A DNA stretch of 64,000 nt, taken from Progne subis subis. Lineage: Eukaryota; Chordata; Aves; Passeriformes; Hirundinidae. The DNA lies in NCBI GenBank assembly GCA_022316685.1, contig JAKJHU010000075.1, positions 2,728,501 through 2,792,500 of the forward strand. Direction: 5' to 3'. This document shows positions 37,389-49,440 of this stretch, one piece after another (the stretch's first letter is position 1; each line of letters opens with the position of its first letter). A program made the position numbers and the translations under genes. The notes under the pieces are model-generated. The model worked only from the letters and a program-made list of their open reading frames with translations. It had not been told where the DNA came from and searched no databases.

Positions 37389-38589
37389 ATATTAACATGT
37401 GTCTGCAAAGGTCCATGGGATGAAAGTTTTCCTTGCCATGATCTAAAAGGGTATCTTTCCCATAATTGAGTTTTCATGACATTTTCATAAAGAAAATACA
37501 AATTTCATTGTTTGCTTTGATGTTAGAACTATGAGGAATCGATGACATTGCTGGAGACATAATGCTAAATAGAAGGTAATACTCAGTTATTTTAAGGCAG
37601 TTTGAATAGTGGCCCTTTCCAGAATCATTCACAGGTGTCAGATTCCTACAGAATTATCACCCTGCCAAATTTGACACAAATTCTTACCAAACCCAGAAGC
37701 AACCTTATGACTGCAAAAATGGGGATGCATTTGGTCTCTTTTGCAAGATGAATCCATGCAAATGTTTTTGTATTCCTTCTCTTAATGTCCCAGAGAAGTG
37801 CCTTTCTGAAGGAGAAATTCATTAGGTTGCTGAACTCTCAAATAAGAAAAGTCTTCTTACACAAGCTTTATTTCATCTGGGTGAACAGCTTTTTATACTA
37901 ATAACCTAAAACAAATGACTACAAATGACCTACAATGGTAGGTAGGTATACAAAATGACTCTTTAATGAACTGTCACAATATAGTGCAGTAGAGACCTCA
38001 GAGCTACTGACATACAAATCCCCTTTATACTGTCTGAACAATTACACTGGATTTGTGACTGACAACTGTGGATAAATATCTTAGTTTGTAATGTAGCGAG
38101 ACTTAGGTTTTAGGGCTGAGAAGTCCATTAAATGCCACCACACCAGTTACTCTTCTCCATGCATTTTTTTTATCATTCAAGGGAGAGAAGAGTTTGACAT
38201 CTTTTGGGCACCAAAAAATGTCGATGTGTGTACATGGTCTATTATTTTGCAAAAAAATCATACTTTCTCCAGTTTCTGTAGGACTTAGTTATTCCAGCTA
38301 GAAAATTTGCCTTTAGCCCATTTGTTTTACAAGTGGAGTACTCCAACGTATGGTGGGAAAGGTAAATTGCCTCTTTTTCTTGCTGACTGGAACTTGGAAA
38401 TGGTTCTTGTTGAAATGAAAAGATATCCTCCCTACAATGTCTTCAGATATCTCAAGTCAGGTAACAGTGTTATTTGGAATTCATAGTACTATACAGGGTG
38501 TTTAATCTGATTAATACATTACTATTACTTGAGTGCTCCTGAGCACTATGATTTCTAAATCACACCTACCGCACATCTGGGTCTGTACC
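37389..38589. other. AT-rich unannotated stretch
   Basis: No gene or repeat recognised apart from small doublets (ACAAATGAC near 37910-37930). Confidence 0.5.
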
Positions 38590-38648
38590 ACAGAACCATA
38601 GAATAGTTCAGGTTGGAAAGAACAAGATCTTTGAGTCCAACCACTACA
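38590..38648 (-). mobile_element. CR1 LINE 3' tip
   Basis: ACCATAGAATAGTTCAGGTTGGAAAGAACAAGATC-like sequence ending in TTTGAGTCCAACCACTA is the extreme 3' end of CR1 in reverse complement. Only about 55 bases remain before long-LTR sequence begins. Confidence 0.8.
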
Positions 38649-38654
38649 TGGTAG

Positions 38655-39069
38655 TTGGGGTATGGGGCTCTCCACAGGCTGCAGGTGCATCTCTGCTCCA
38701 GTGTGGGCCTCTGCAGGCTGCAGTGGCACAGCTGCCTCACCGTGGTCTGTCTGCACCATGGGCTGCAGAGGAATCCCTGTTCCAACCTCTGGAGCACCTC
38801 CTCTGCCTTCTTCACCTTGGTGTCTGCAGGGCTCTTTCACTCATATGTTCTGACTTCTGTCTTCTGTGGCTGTAGCTGTTTCACTGCAGTAATCTCTTTC
38901 CCCTTCCTAAATGCATTATCCAGAGAGGCACCAGCACTGATGGGCCCCTCTGTCCTGGATCTGGCTGGCATCGGCTCTGTCAGACAAGGGGGAAGCTTCT
39001 GGAAGCTTCTCACAGAAGTCACTCTTCCAGTCCCTCACTGGTGAAACCTTGCCGCATAAACCCAATGCA
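38655..39069 (-). mobile_element. Long ERV LTR, first ~400 bases, minus orientation
   Basis: On the minus strand it opens TGCATTGGGTTTATGCGGC (from 39069), passes through GAAGCTTCCAGAAGCTTCCCCC and enters the GGAGCAG...CTGCAGCC repeat units. It is the 5' portion of the long-LTR class whose 3' portion is at 28200-29050, and the two overlap in the repeat-unit region. Its 3' part is missing, replaced by a CR1 tip. The frames of 60-129 codons on both strands are repeat-driven. Confidence 0.8.
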
Positions 39070-42000
39070 CTAAGGCAAGGAATTTCATTTTTCTGGAACT
39101 TTGAAAGAATAAATGGAAAATATTTGCCTCCTAGGTTTGGAATTTTTTTAGTATTGCTTAAATTTTCTTCTGAGGAAAACATATTTAAACAGAAAAGAGA
39201 GCTTTGTAAAAACCAAGTGAGTTTTTAAACTTGATTTGTCTAGTTTTCAGTAGTGCAACTTTTGATGGGCACCTGAAAAAAGTTCTTGAGTGAAAAAGAA
39301 CTCATGACCAAAATTCTAAATTCTGGATCATACTACTGATTTTAACTGTTACTCTAAATTTAAGCATGCATGCACATATGAGTTCTGAAGGCTTAAAGTT
39401 GGCATATCTGCTTAAATTGAAGCACATATTTTGATTTGGAATTAATTGAGTTTGGGATGAAATACCCAACTTCATAAGAGAATATTTCTTCTGAAAGTTG
39501 TGTTCCATCCTGTCTGTTGTCTGAATTTCAGAAATTCTGCATTATACTTGAAAAGAAAGGTACAAAAAAGCTACCTGAATCCTCAGGTCACTTGACAAGG
39601 GAACTTTGTGTCTGAGAATAAAGGTCTGCAGCCATGACTTCTGGAGCTTTGTTTCTGTCATCATCAACCCCCTACTCAGCTTTCATTCACCTTCTTTCTC
39701 TGTAGTAGGGGAAGATTTTTCAATAGAATGACAAATAATTGCCAAGGCTCAAGAGATGTTGTTGGCAATTTGTGTTGCCAGATAACCAGATGCACATTTC
39801 ACATTTTTTTTAATCCAGAGCATAATCAGTTTTCATTGATGGATAAATAAAATCTCTGGGCTTCTGGAACATGACTTAGAAGTGGGCAGTAATACTTCTG
39901 GTATTAGTGCCAAAAAAACAACTTTTCCAGGTGGCATTATTAGAAAATAGGAAATAGTTGTTTTGAGGTTTGGTTTTTGGGTTTTTTTTCAGTACATACT
40001 CAAAGGTGCTGTGCTAGGCTCAGACAACTTTAATATTTGGTTTCACTGTCAGGCAAAATTCAACTATTTAATTTCTATTGTTGAAGAATGAAGAGTTCTC
40101 AATTATTCTTTATTTACAAAACTCCATTTCCAGAGATCAAAACTACACTCTGAGAGAAATATGGCTTCAATTTGTCCCTTGGATGGAGTGGTTTTATCAA
40201 CAAACAGAATTTCTTGTAAAATGTATCCTGCAGAGAATATAAAAAATAAAATTTTAATGTTTTTCTAAATGCTCCATCTGATTGATATATTCCCAGTAGT
40301 GTTTTAACTGCTTCATTGCTATAACTTTTATGTTAATTTTGACAGCAGAAGTTTTACACTTTTGCAAAGCAAAATGAGAGAGTTTAGAGTAAAGTATCTG
40401 ATATTTGGTACTGAAAATCAAAGGAAAAATTCTGTCCCCTCTGGTGCCATTACCAACTGGATGTTTGACAGGAATCCATTTTATTCTACTAGTTCACTGT
40501 GTTCATTTGTTTCTGCAGTGTTTGACTATTCATTTCTTTTTTTTATCAATATGGAACTGTTTAGAATTAATTTGCCTGGAGATTTCTATTTTGAGTTGAT
40601 TATATCTATTCATTACACGCTTCAGGGACTTAATTCAGTCCCCAGATTTGCTGTAATAGCTCCTTATGAACTTTTGGGAATCCTCAGGTAAATTAAGTTG
40701 TCCTAGCTCTACTGGCTTAAATGGAAATAATGATAATTTGTGGTTAAATATCTCTACCCCAACAATTGTTAACTTTAACATATGAAGATCCAAATCACTA
40801 AGAAAATACACATTGCTGTCACAACTCAACCCAAAAAACAAAGCAAGCTGACATCTGCAGTTATTTATGGTTGTACATTTCATTTGAGTTTTTTTACCAG
40901 TTTAGGGAGAACAGATTTGGGGAACATACATATTTGCCCTAAAGTCTGAGAAAGTTATACTTAAGAGCTTAAAGCAATCAGTTAGTTATGGGGATTCTTT
41001 CATGGTGTATTCCTGCCTTCTGTCTCTTCTTTTACATTAATAATGTAGGTTTAGTTCACAATGTCTTACTTATTGACTAAGGACATTAATTTTTTGTGTG
41101 TTGCATTATTGTTTCTCATTTTCTTAAAAGAGAAAAAAAAAAATAGTGTGTTTCTAGTGTGCAGAAAACAAGTGCGATGAAGCTCATCAAATATTCAAAC
41201 ATATTCCAGCTCTGAATAAAATAGAACTTGATTTCATGGCATGTAGGTTAAATGTTGTTGTTCCATCAAAAGAAGTCTCTAAGATTTTCTTTCCACGCTT
41301 ATCTTTCATCACACCATACCACAGTACTGCTGGAGAGCCAGACAGAAAACAAAACCAGCTTATTGAGCACATGATTAAACAAGAGCTGGCTTTCCCAGCA
41401 ATGAAAACCTAATTTGTTAGTTAATTTGCATGCAATCTGAAGCAGCAAAGAAGAATAATATTGTAACATTTTGATTTGATATCAAATAGGAAATGTGATA
41501 TTTGTTGCTTTGTTACAAACTTTCTAGAAAAACCACTGAGTAATATAATGGAATTAAAATAAATGGAGGAAAATCCCTTGGAATATAAAATTTAAATCAA
41601 CTGAATACACAGAACTGAAATAAGTCAGATAAATCATACCTTACAAATAAGGTTTTCTCTCAGCTGGCTTTCAGGTCAGCCAGATTTAATGCTTGGGCCT
41701 AGGCAACTATATTGCTGATGCCTAAAACAAGGTTGGAGAAATCCTACTACACCAGATAAATGTATCAGAATCTTTCCTTCTGTAGCAGCAGATTATTTTT
41801 GTCCTGTCATATCCTGGTTTATGAGCACTTCAAGTAGCATATAAAAAAAATATTTCGTGACAAATTATTGAAAGTTCATTTCTGGTTATAATGGGCCACC
41901 TCAGAGAACAGAAATTAATCGTCTGCCTGTGGACTTGTGGTCAGGTCTCCCTGCATCCTAAGCAGTTGACATGTTTCAGCATAATGAAAATTAGCCAGGA

Positions 42001-44997
42001 TTTAAAAATACTGAAGACATTTCACACAGATTAAAATTATTTTAAAAGTAAGCATAATCTCTGGGACAACAGTTTGAAAATTGCAGTATTTGTAATAATG
42101 TACAAGCAAAGGGGCAGGCCAGGCTGTTTCAGAACTTCCTATTTTATCTCTGACCATTCTATTATAATATGGAAGTCCTATCTTTTACTGTTATACTGCT
42201 GCTAGCAGTAAGTTTTGTATTATTCTGATCCCACAGATATTTATGTTTGTGACACGATTCACTTCACAGATGTAAGTTTCTTGGCCTTTTCAGTAAATTA
42301 CTTTCAAAGATGAGTTTTAAAAAATTCCTTATCAGCATATTTTAAAGTAAAACTGATCATAGCTTAGTTTACCAGTTTTTCAGCATGCATATTGCAATCA
42401 GATGCTTGAAACATAACTAATTAAATAATCCTGCTGATTATTTAAATGCGGGTAAAGAAATTTACCACAGTACTTTTCAAGCCTTGGAACATTCCTAGTA
42501 CTTAAGATTACATTTTAATTTTTTAATAAGAATGCCATTTGCCTTCTCCTGAGCTGTAAAATACTGGACGCCCATTGCACAGCTTGAGGGATTTTGATTT
42601 TAAATATTTTTTTCCAAAACCCATGTCCATTGACACAGATTATAACTCATTAAAAATGTGTTTCTGAATCCCTTTCAGAAGTGTCTCCTGTAAACAATTG
42701 AGATTAAATAGAGTGTATAATCAAAACAAATTCCCCCATACAAATCTCATAGTTTGGAAAGTTCCTCTCTGCTTTTCTCCTCCCACACTTAAATCAAAGT
42801 GGATTTAAGAGAGAAACAAAAAAATCCTCAGCATTTTCTTCTGCCTCTGCTTGTATTTTTTGGCAGATCCCTAGTTGTCATTCACAGGAGTATTGTATGT
42901 CCACAATTTGTCAATTTTTTTGTTTGCTGGTAATTAATGCAGAGTTAGCTAAATACTCTATAGAATCTTGGGAGATATACTATTAATACTGTCTTTCACA
43001 GTACATATTAAATCACAAAAAAAAAAAAAAAAAGAAAAAAGTGTTCTGGTATTTTTTATTAGTTTCAGAGATGTTTCAGTAATAAACTACTTAAAATCAC
43101 TACAATTATTAATAAAATCAAAATTAACTGTGTTGTCATAATATATGTACGTTTATATGCATTAAAAACTTTTATTTATTCAAATGAATGATTAGTTGAT
43201 TTTTCAGCATTATTTATTTTAAGATGACAAAACCAGTCAAAAGTGTCAACTAACTGAACTGCTTTGCATGGACATCCTTTGAATTTACAAACCATGTCCT
43301 TTTCCTAACTGTGGCATTTAACTGTAGTTCCACCGGCAAGAGACTGCAGTTCCACCTCCCAGGGCACTGATTCCCTTTTGCTTGGGGTGCAAAAGACAGA
43401 ATGGCTCTCAGGTGTGTTCATGGGTTCAGCTGGAAGCCTTCGGTGAATGTCAGGTAATGCCTTCCCTCTTACACACCAGTGCTTCGGGGGGGCAGTGCTT
43501 TGGAAAGAGAGGTTCCAGCAGCAGATGGTCTGCATGGAGGTGCTCCTGAGTGCACTGTCCCTGACCCACTAAATAACCATGAGCATGTGCAATCTCTGTA
43601 AGAAGTGAATTTCAATGTATGTTCAGTCATGTTTAAAAATACTCTGCAATTGCAGGACTCAAAATTCTCTTCCCATTGCATCTTCTAAGAGATCCCTCTA
43701 AACTTTGTGACAGTTTTGTATCATTTAAGTAGCTTTCTATTAAATAGTTCTGTAGGCTTTGTAATCTATACAAGCCCTTATGTTAATCTTGGGGGTCCTT
43801 GTTCACATTTTGACAAACTGCAAACTTGTCTTAGGGTTTGTGTTGAGCTCTTATGTTGAGTTTAGAGGATTGAACTATTGTTCCAGTTTGAGTATGGCTT
43901 GGTTTGGGTTTTTTGGCACTTTTGGGTTTATTTATTTTGTTTAATAGCTGGTTCTCATTCATGTAACAGACACTAAGGTTTTGTGGTGGGACAAGAGACT
44001 TGCATTATTATTCATCTTTGAAGAATCTCAGACATAATAATGAACAGATTATCTGTAGCTGTGTTTTTTTTGTCTGCTTGTTTGTAAAACAAACAAGTGG
44101 GGTTTAGATATTTCTGCAGAGCTATATAATTAAGCCTGTAAATTATGATTGGGGTCTATAAAACTGTCTGTTTTCTTGTTCTGTATCAATTCCTGAAACA
44201 AATGTATTTCCTGAGAGGAACAGAAAGGATCCTGCAGCAATCTGTCTGTCAAAAGATTGGTCATATAAATCCTTCACTGAAGTATGTGTATATTTATGAT
44301 CTTTATAGATTACTCAATAACATTTGTTGAATTAATGTGCTTATAGTTTATAGCAGGAATACTTCCTACTCATCTATTGCAGAAAATCTTTCATCTGTTT
44401 TAAAACAAAAAATAATCAGGGATTTTAGAATTTACAAGAAACTGCTTTCAAATTACCTCCTAACACTAACAATCTCCAGGTCCACTGGATGTCAGCTGTA
44501 TAGATTGCTTATAGTCCAAACTATGGAGAGCAATGGACATGCTGAAAAATAACTTTCTCCTGACCAAAGAAAAGATGATATTTCATGCCATAAATACTTT
44601 CTTTTCCAACTTTTATCTTTAAAATGTAGATATTAAGCAGAAGTTGTTTTTTTAAAAAACTAGCCCTTTCAGTGTAGTCTTAGAGAGCAGGTAAAGATTA
44701 CAAAAATATCATAACAAATAACATTACATCACCTTAAAAACCAAATATATACCTGTGTGGTGAGGTCTGTTTACAATCTGAGTGATCCTTTGAACTTTTT
44801 ACTCCCCCAGAATTTCTCATCTAGAGAATGAGACTAATTAAAGAGCCAAACCACATAATCCAGATGGGTTTTTGGCTCTGGCGATCCAGCCATTCAAATT
44901 CCTGTCTGGACTTCTGTAATTCCTTAAAGCTTGTGTCTGAGCTCACAATCCTTGCAAATATTTCACTAAGTACAGAAACCAGCAGCAGTGTTGTTTT
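39070..44997. other. AT-rich unannotated stretch
   Basis: Nearly 6 kb without recognisable genes or transposons. It contains an A-run at 43017-43034, a 9-bp-stem hairpin at 44077-44097 and a GC-richer block at 43320-43570 of unknown origin. The longest open frame (40362-40691, 109 codons) has no motif. Confidence 0.45.
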
Positions 44998-45340
44998 CAT
45001 AGAATTGTAGAATCATAGAATGGTTTGGATTGGAAGGGACCTTAGAGACAACCTCGTTTTAAACCCCCTGCATGGGCAGGGACACCTTTCACTAGACCAG
45101 GTTACTCAAAGCCTCATCCAAACTGGCCATGAACTGAGACAAACATGACTTCCCTTGACATTGTGTTCCAGTGTCCCACCATCCTCAGAGTCATGCTTTT
45201 CTTCACATTATCTAACCTAAATCTGCCCTCTTTCAGTTGAAAGTCCTTCCACCTGCTCCTATTATTACACTCCCTTGTGTACCTATTCTCAGATGCTTCC
45301 ATTCGTTTTTGGACCTTCCACAGAGTGGCTCTGCTCACAA
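44998..45340 (-). mobile_element. CR1 LINE, 3' part
   Basis: Begins CATAGAATTGTAGAATCATAGAATGG and continues TTGGAAGGGACCTTAGAGA, GGGCAGGGACACCTTTCACT and TCTAACCTAAATCTGCCCTC, then stops after the GAGTGGCTCTGCTCACAA region. The tail orientation places the CR1 3' end on the left. Truncated to about 340 bp. Confidence 0.93.
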
Positions 45341-46050
45341 ATAAGATTTAGTGAGTTTTACAATGCAAGCAGCTTTTCTCCAAATAGTGTTCACAGTTAG
45401 AAAGTCATCTGCCTTAAAGGTTAAATCATAGCTTTGTGAGACAGGGCTACCTGTAAAACAAAGGTCTCTGAAGCCTTACAAGACGAAATATAATGGGATA
45501 TTTTCAAACTCTGCAGCGTCAAAACAAATATAATATTCGCTGTTTTGGTTCATTACTTCAGTAGGTAGAGCTGTGTGTATGAAGGAAGAAAGCATATTAA
45601 AAATAATTTTCTTTTTTTTTTTTTAAAAGAGAGAATTTGAAAGAAGGTAAGAGTAAAGGAAGATAACAATAGAAGTGTAATAAAAATGAAGGGAAAAATG
45701 GTGAAAGTAAGGAGAAAATAATAATAAAACCCAGAGAAGTTGTATTGAATATTTGTACAGAGGAAAAAGAGACAACCCGCCGTATTATTGTTATGAAAGC
45801 GTCCAGATGTGTGAATTGAAGGTATAGACATATTAAAAGATGAAGAAGGGATGTGAAAAAATCTTCTTAGTCATGCAATGATTACCATAATCAATGTTGC
45901 ACACGCGATTTTTAATTAATTCTGGTAGTTAAACTGTCCTCTCTGTGGCAAAGAGGGAATATTGATTTAAAATATTTTGAGCTTGTAGCAAGTGGATAAC
46001 AGTCTCTTCTTCAAATAACCAAGATGCAGAAGATGGAAGGATTTTACAGG

Positions 46051-46074
46051 AAAAAAAAAAAAAAAAAAAAAAAA
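46051..46074. repeat. Poly-A run of 24 bases
   Basis: Uninterrupted A run with no retrocopy recognisable on its left and no flanking duplication seen. Confidence 0.95.
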
Positions 46075-46355
46075 GTCCAATTTCCAAGTTGTTGAGAGAG
46101 AAAACCTAAAGTTCATAGCCTGCCTTGTCTTTATTCAAATATGAATGAAACAAGTTTGTTGTGTTGATTCTTATGGGACTTTTTCTCACAACATCTCTTC
46201 TGCTAGAAAATCCTATTCATGCTATCAGTTCTTTCAGCAAGGCACAACTTAAGCAATTTTACCTCACTGATATAACTCTCAAAAAACCACTGTATATTTA
46301 TAGACAGGTCTCTTGCAAAAACAAAGAGGTTAGCAAACAAGATAATGAGCACTCT

Positions 46356-46470
46356 TTCGCTATCATGGTATCTAGTATATATACATATTTATATATATAC
46401 TATATATATATAGATATATATATATACACACACTATATATATATAGTATATATATTCGCTATCATGGTAT
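46356..46470. repeat. Palindromic AT-rich repeat with flanking direct duplication
   Basis: A TA-dinucleotide-rich core forms two exactly complementary 23-bp arms (46391-46413 and 46433-46455) around a 19-base loop containing CACACA. Just outside, the 15-base string TTCGCTATCATGGTA is present at 46356-46370 and again at about 46455-46469. Such AT-rich palindromes are known to form cruciforms and to be breakage-prone. Confidence 0.92.
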
Positions 46471-47827
46471 ATAGTGAAGAAAATAATTACCATTGCCCAC
46501 ACTGTAAGGGAAGTACATTAAAAAAATGTGCAACAGTTAAGTGAATTTCTCAGGGATGAGGATGGAGTAAATTTTATCTGATCTATACAAAAATTCACTT
46601 TCTAATTCCAACATGTAATAAATACAGTAATATTCTGTGTATATAGCCACATCAAGAGTTGTATATTATTGAGAGACATTTAAAGTTCAATACCCTCTTT
46701 CCAGCAAAACAGCAGAATATCATCAGTTTCCTTAACCTTTTTTTTACATACTAGAAACTTAAGGTTTAGTCTTCAAAGGTGAAAATAAACTGACTGTAGC
46801 ATGAATAGCCCAAGGGAGGAGATAGATTAATATAAAAATAAACTGTGATTTAACAACCATGTCTGATCTTGTGTGAAAAGGCTCCAGTATTTGGATATGT
46901 CTGGGCAAGATGTCGTCTTTTAATTATGCACAAGAAACACACGTATTTCAGCTTAATTCATGCAGCACTAATGCCTCCTTTTACAATGATCACATTTTTC
47001 ACTGTATTAAGGTGTTCATTTCTAGAAAACAGAGAAGTATAAATGAGGTTTTATCATAGACAAAGTAATGATATGTGCTTACAATTATTACCTTCTGGTT
47101 GTAAGTCACAAGGGTTCTCTGAATCAAGGGCCAAAGAGGTAAGCAAGGCCTTACAAGATGAAATACCTAAAAGAACACAGCAGAAACCTAAACTGTACGA
47201 TCCTGTAACATGCAGGTTTTGTAACATTTATAAAATCAGTCACTTTCAGGAAGGAAATAAATTTTCCTTTTTTCCACACTTCAAAACTCTGCAGAACTTG
47301 CAGATAGTAACATAAAAAATGGAAATCTAATCATGTTCTGACTTATGACATGCTTTAATTTTGCAGGGACCTATTTTATCATGGGAAGATAAACTGTTTA
47401 TGGCCGCTGGCGTTTATATTAGAGTTACACTCATCACTGATTCAAAGCTCTCCAAGAGTTAAGAACAGCAGTCTCTTATCATACAAGATAAATGACCCAC
47501 TTGCCAAAGATGCAGGATGAGATTTCATGGATGGAACATCGTGACAAACAGTGTCAAAGACTCTTAGATATCTGTACCTGTGCACTGTTTTTACTATGAT
47601 AAGAAAATATCCAACATATTAAAGCAAGATCAACAATGTTGCTAATACTTGCTAGAGGACCACATTACATTTGCAAGTGGAAGATATTCACATGATAGGA
47701 GGTTCAAACAGTATTTCACAGACCTTTACAACAAAAAAAGAAAGATCAGCAATTTAATTTATAAACTCCAGTGACAGGATGTTTACACACAGAGGTGAAT
47801 AAATATATAAACTATTACATATTCTAG

Positions 47828-48205
47828 TGTCACCCTGGTTTTTCTGAGTTTTTTAAAACCTTTTGATTGTTCATAAAATGGAGTCAGACCTTTTAGCTAC
47901 TGAACAATATTAGGAGCAGTTTTCACTTTTTCTCACACATGTAGCATAAACAAATCCTTTGTTTTTCATTCCCTGTCCTTTGTTTGCATATTTCTAACCT
48001 GAAAACAATTGTAACTGACAGTTGGTCTGGTCATTTGGCTGGGAGGTGAAAACTCCAGAAGCCAATCCACAGCCAGACCCGCAAATGTAAAAAAAGTAAG
48101 AAATAAACAGGCAGAGGGGTTCTCGGCCTTAGCTCTCTCAGAGGAACAACTCTGCCCTGCGAAATCTCTCATCTCCATGTGATTGCTTTGTGTATCCCGA
48201 TCACA
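47828..48205 (+). mobile_element. Solo LTR, family 2 copy B, with perfect 6-bp target-site duplication (TTCTAG)
   Basis: Starts TGTCACCCTGG and ends CCCGATCACA, with TTCTAG at 47822-47827 and 48206-48211. It is a full-length match to 15173-15556 in the same orientation. It keeps the AATAAA signal near the TATA-equivalent position, but the TATA box is altered (TGTAAAAAAAG). A different duplication proves a separate insertion. The 83-codon minus-strand frame within it resembles the one in copy A because the LTRs are homologous, not because it codes. Confidence 0.92.
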
Positions 48206-48211
48206 TTCTAG

Positions 48212-49392
48212 TACCACGGAGTCTAGCCTGTGTTATGAGATAGAGGTATGTACATGCTCATGGAGCTATTCACCAATGCTGAAATCCATCCATTAATCTT
48301 TGGATTAACTAATAAAAGAGGGATAAAACAAACGAGGAAAAGTCAAAGGCTTTTGTTGGGAAAACTACAGGCTTTCACATTGAAGACAAATGGCAGACCA
48401 GGATGCGTACACAGAAATGAGAGCTCATATCTATTTCCATTCTGTGAATAAGATAAGTCTATGGAAACTTGATTCAAATATCAGAACATTAAAATGAAAG
48501 CCCTTTCACCTATGTCATAGGAGGTCAAATAAGGATTATTAGAATGATCCACTCCATCTACAATCCATGATATCATTAACCTTGCTGTAAAAGAAGTTTG
48601 AAAATGTATTTTTAATTATACTGTGTAAACTGGAAAAAATTTAAGAGAAAATAGATTTAGGCTGACACATTACAGTTGATTACTAGTGTTATCAACATTG
48701 TGTTTCAGAAACAAGAGCCTTTGTGGGAAAAGTTATTTAATGGTGTTTTGTTTTGCTCAGTAACAATTTTGTTCACTTTTGGGATATTTTTACTTTTTAT
48801 CCTGTACTAATCTTTCTTTATACAGCTGTCTCAGATTGTCAGATGCCCCTCTTTATTCCATCATTGCTAAAACTACTACTAATGCCAACTTTGTCATTTG
48901 CATAGTTTTTGTTACTATAGTAAAATTGAAGTGTTAGATTATGCAGCTGTGACATTCAGATTCACGTATTGACTCATACTTAGTGTTGTTACTGCTACAT
49001 TTGATATCTATTGACACATTGAGACATCTTTCTATAAAATAGTAAGAATAAAAATACCATATAATCTTCAAAATCAATTAATAAAAGAACTATGGTTGAA
49101 ATTGAGTGAAAAAAGTACCAGTGCAAAGAATGATAAAAAACCAAAATGAAAATAAAAGCCTTACTAGAGTATGAAATGTATTCTTGTTCAAGGGAATAAT
49201 GCACATGCGTTTCTTATTATTTAATATGGAATATAGAATATACAATTGAAAAAATGCAATGTTTACTGAAGTGCTGTGTAATTGCAATGAGAACTAATTC
49301 TAAATTCTCTGCTGTGCCTCTGCTGTGGCTTTGAAGCTTAGAAGAAAATCCAAAGCCACTTCCAGCAGCAGCAGTAGGTAAGCAGCAGCCAG
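48212..49392. other. AT-rich unannotated stretch
   Basis: No gene or repeat recognised. Confidence 0.5.
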
Positions 49393-49440
49393 TTTAGAGG
49401 TCTCTTCCAACCTCATTATTCTGTGATTCTGTGATTCTGT
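49393..49440 (+). mobile_element. CR1 LINE 3' tip
   Basis: TTTAGAGGTCTCTTCCAACC followed by CTCATTATTCTGTGATTCTGTGATTCTG is the terminal part of a CR1 with two and a half copies of its 8-bp tail. Only about 50 bases remain. Confidence 0.88.

Larger units (their letters stand above)
45341..47821. other. AT-rich unannotated stretch with simple repeats
   Basis: No genes recognised. A 127-codon frame (46161-46544) spans the TA repeat and encodes a tyrosine/isoleucine-rich low-complexity run, so it is discounted. Simple repeats are listed separately. Confidence 0.5.

Noticed and set aside
46161..46544. 127-codon frame with hydrophobic start and a CPHC pair
   Set aside because: Half of it is translation of the TA repeat, so it is not credible as a gene.
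3590..48211. Three LTR families each occur twice at spacings of about 29-33 kb, suggesting a segmental duplication of roughly 31 kb
   Set aside because: The flanking 6-bp duplications differ between copies, the sequences between the LTRs are unrelated, and one pair is inverted. Independent insertions explain it.
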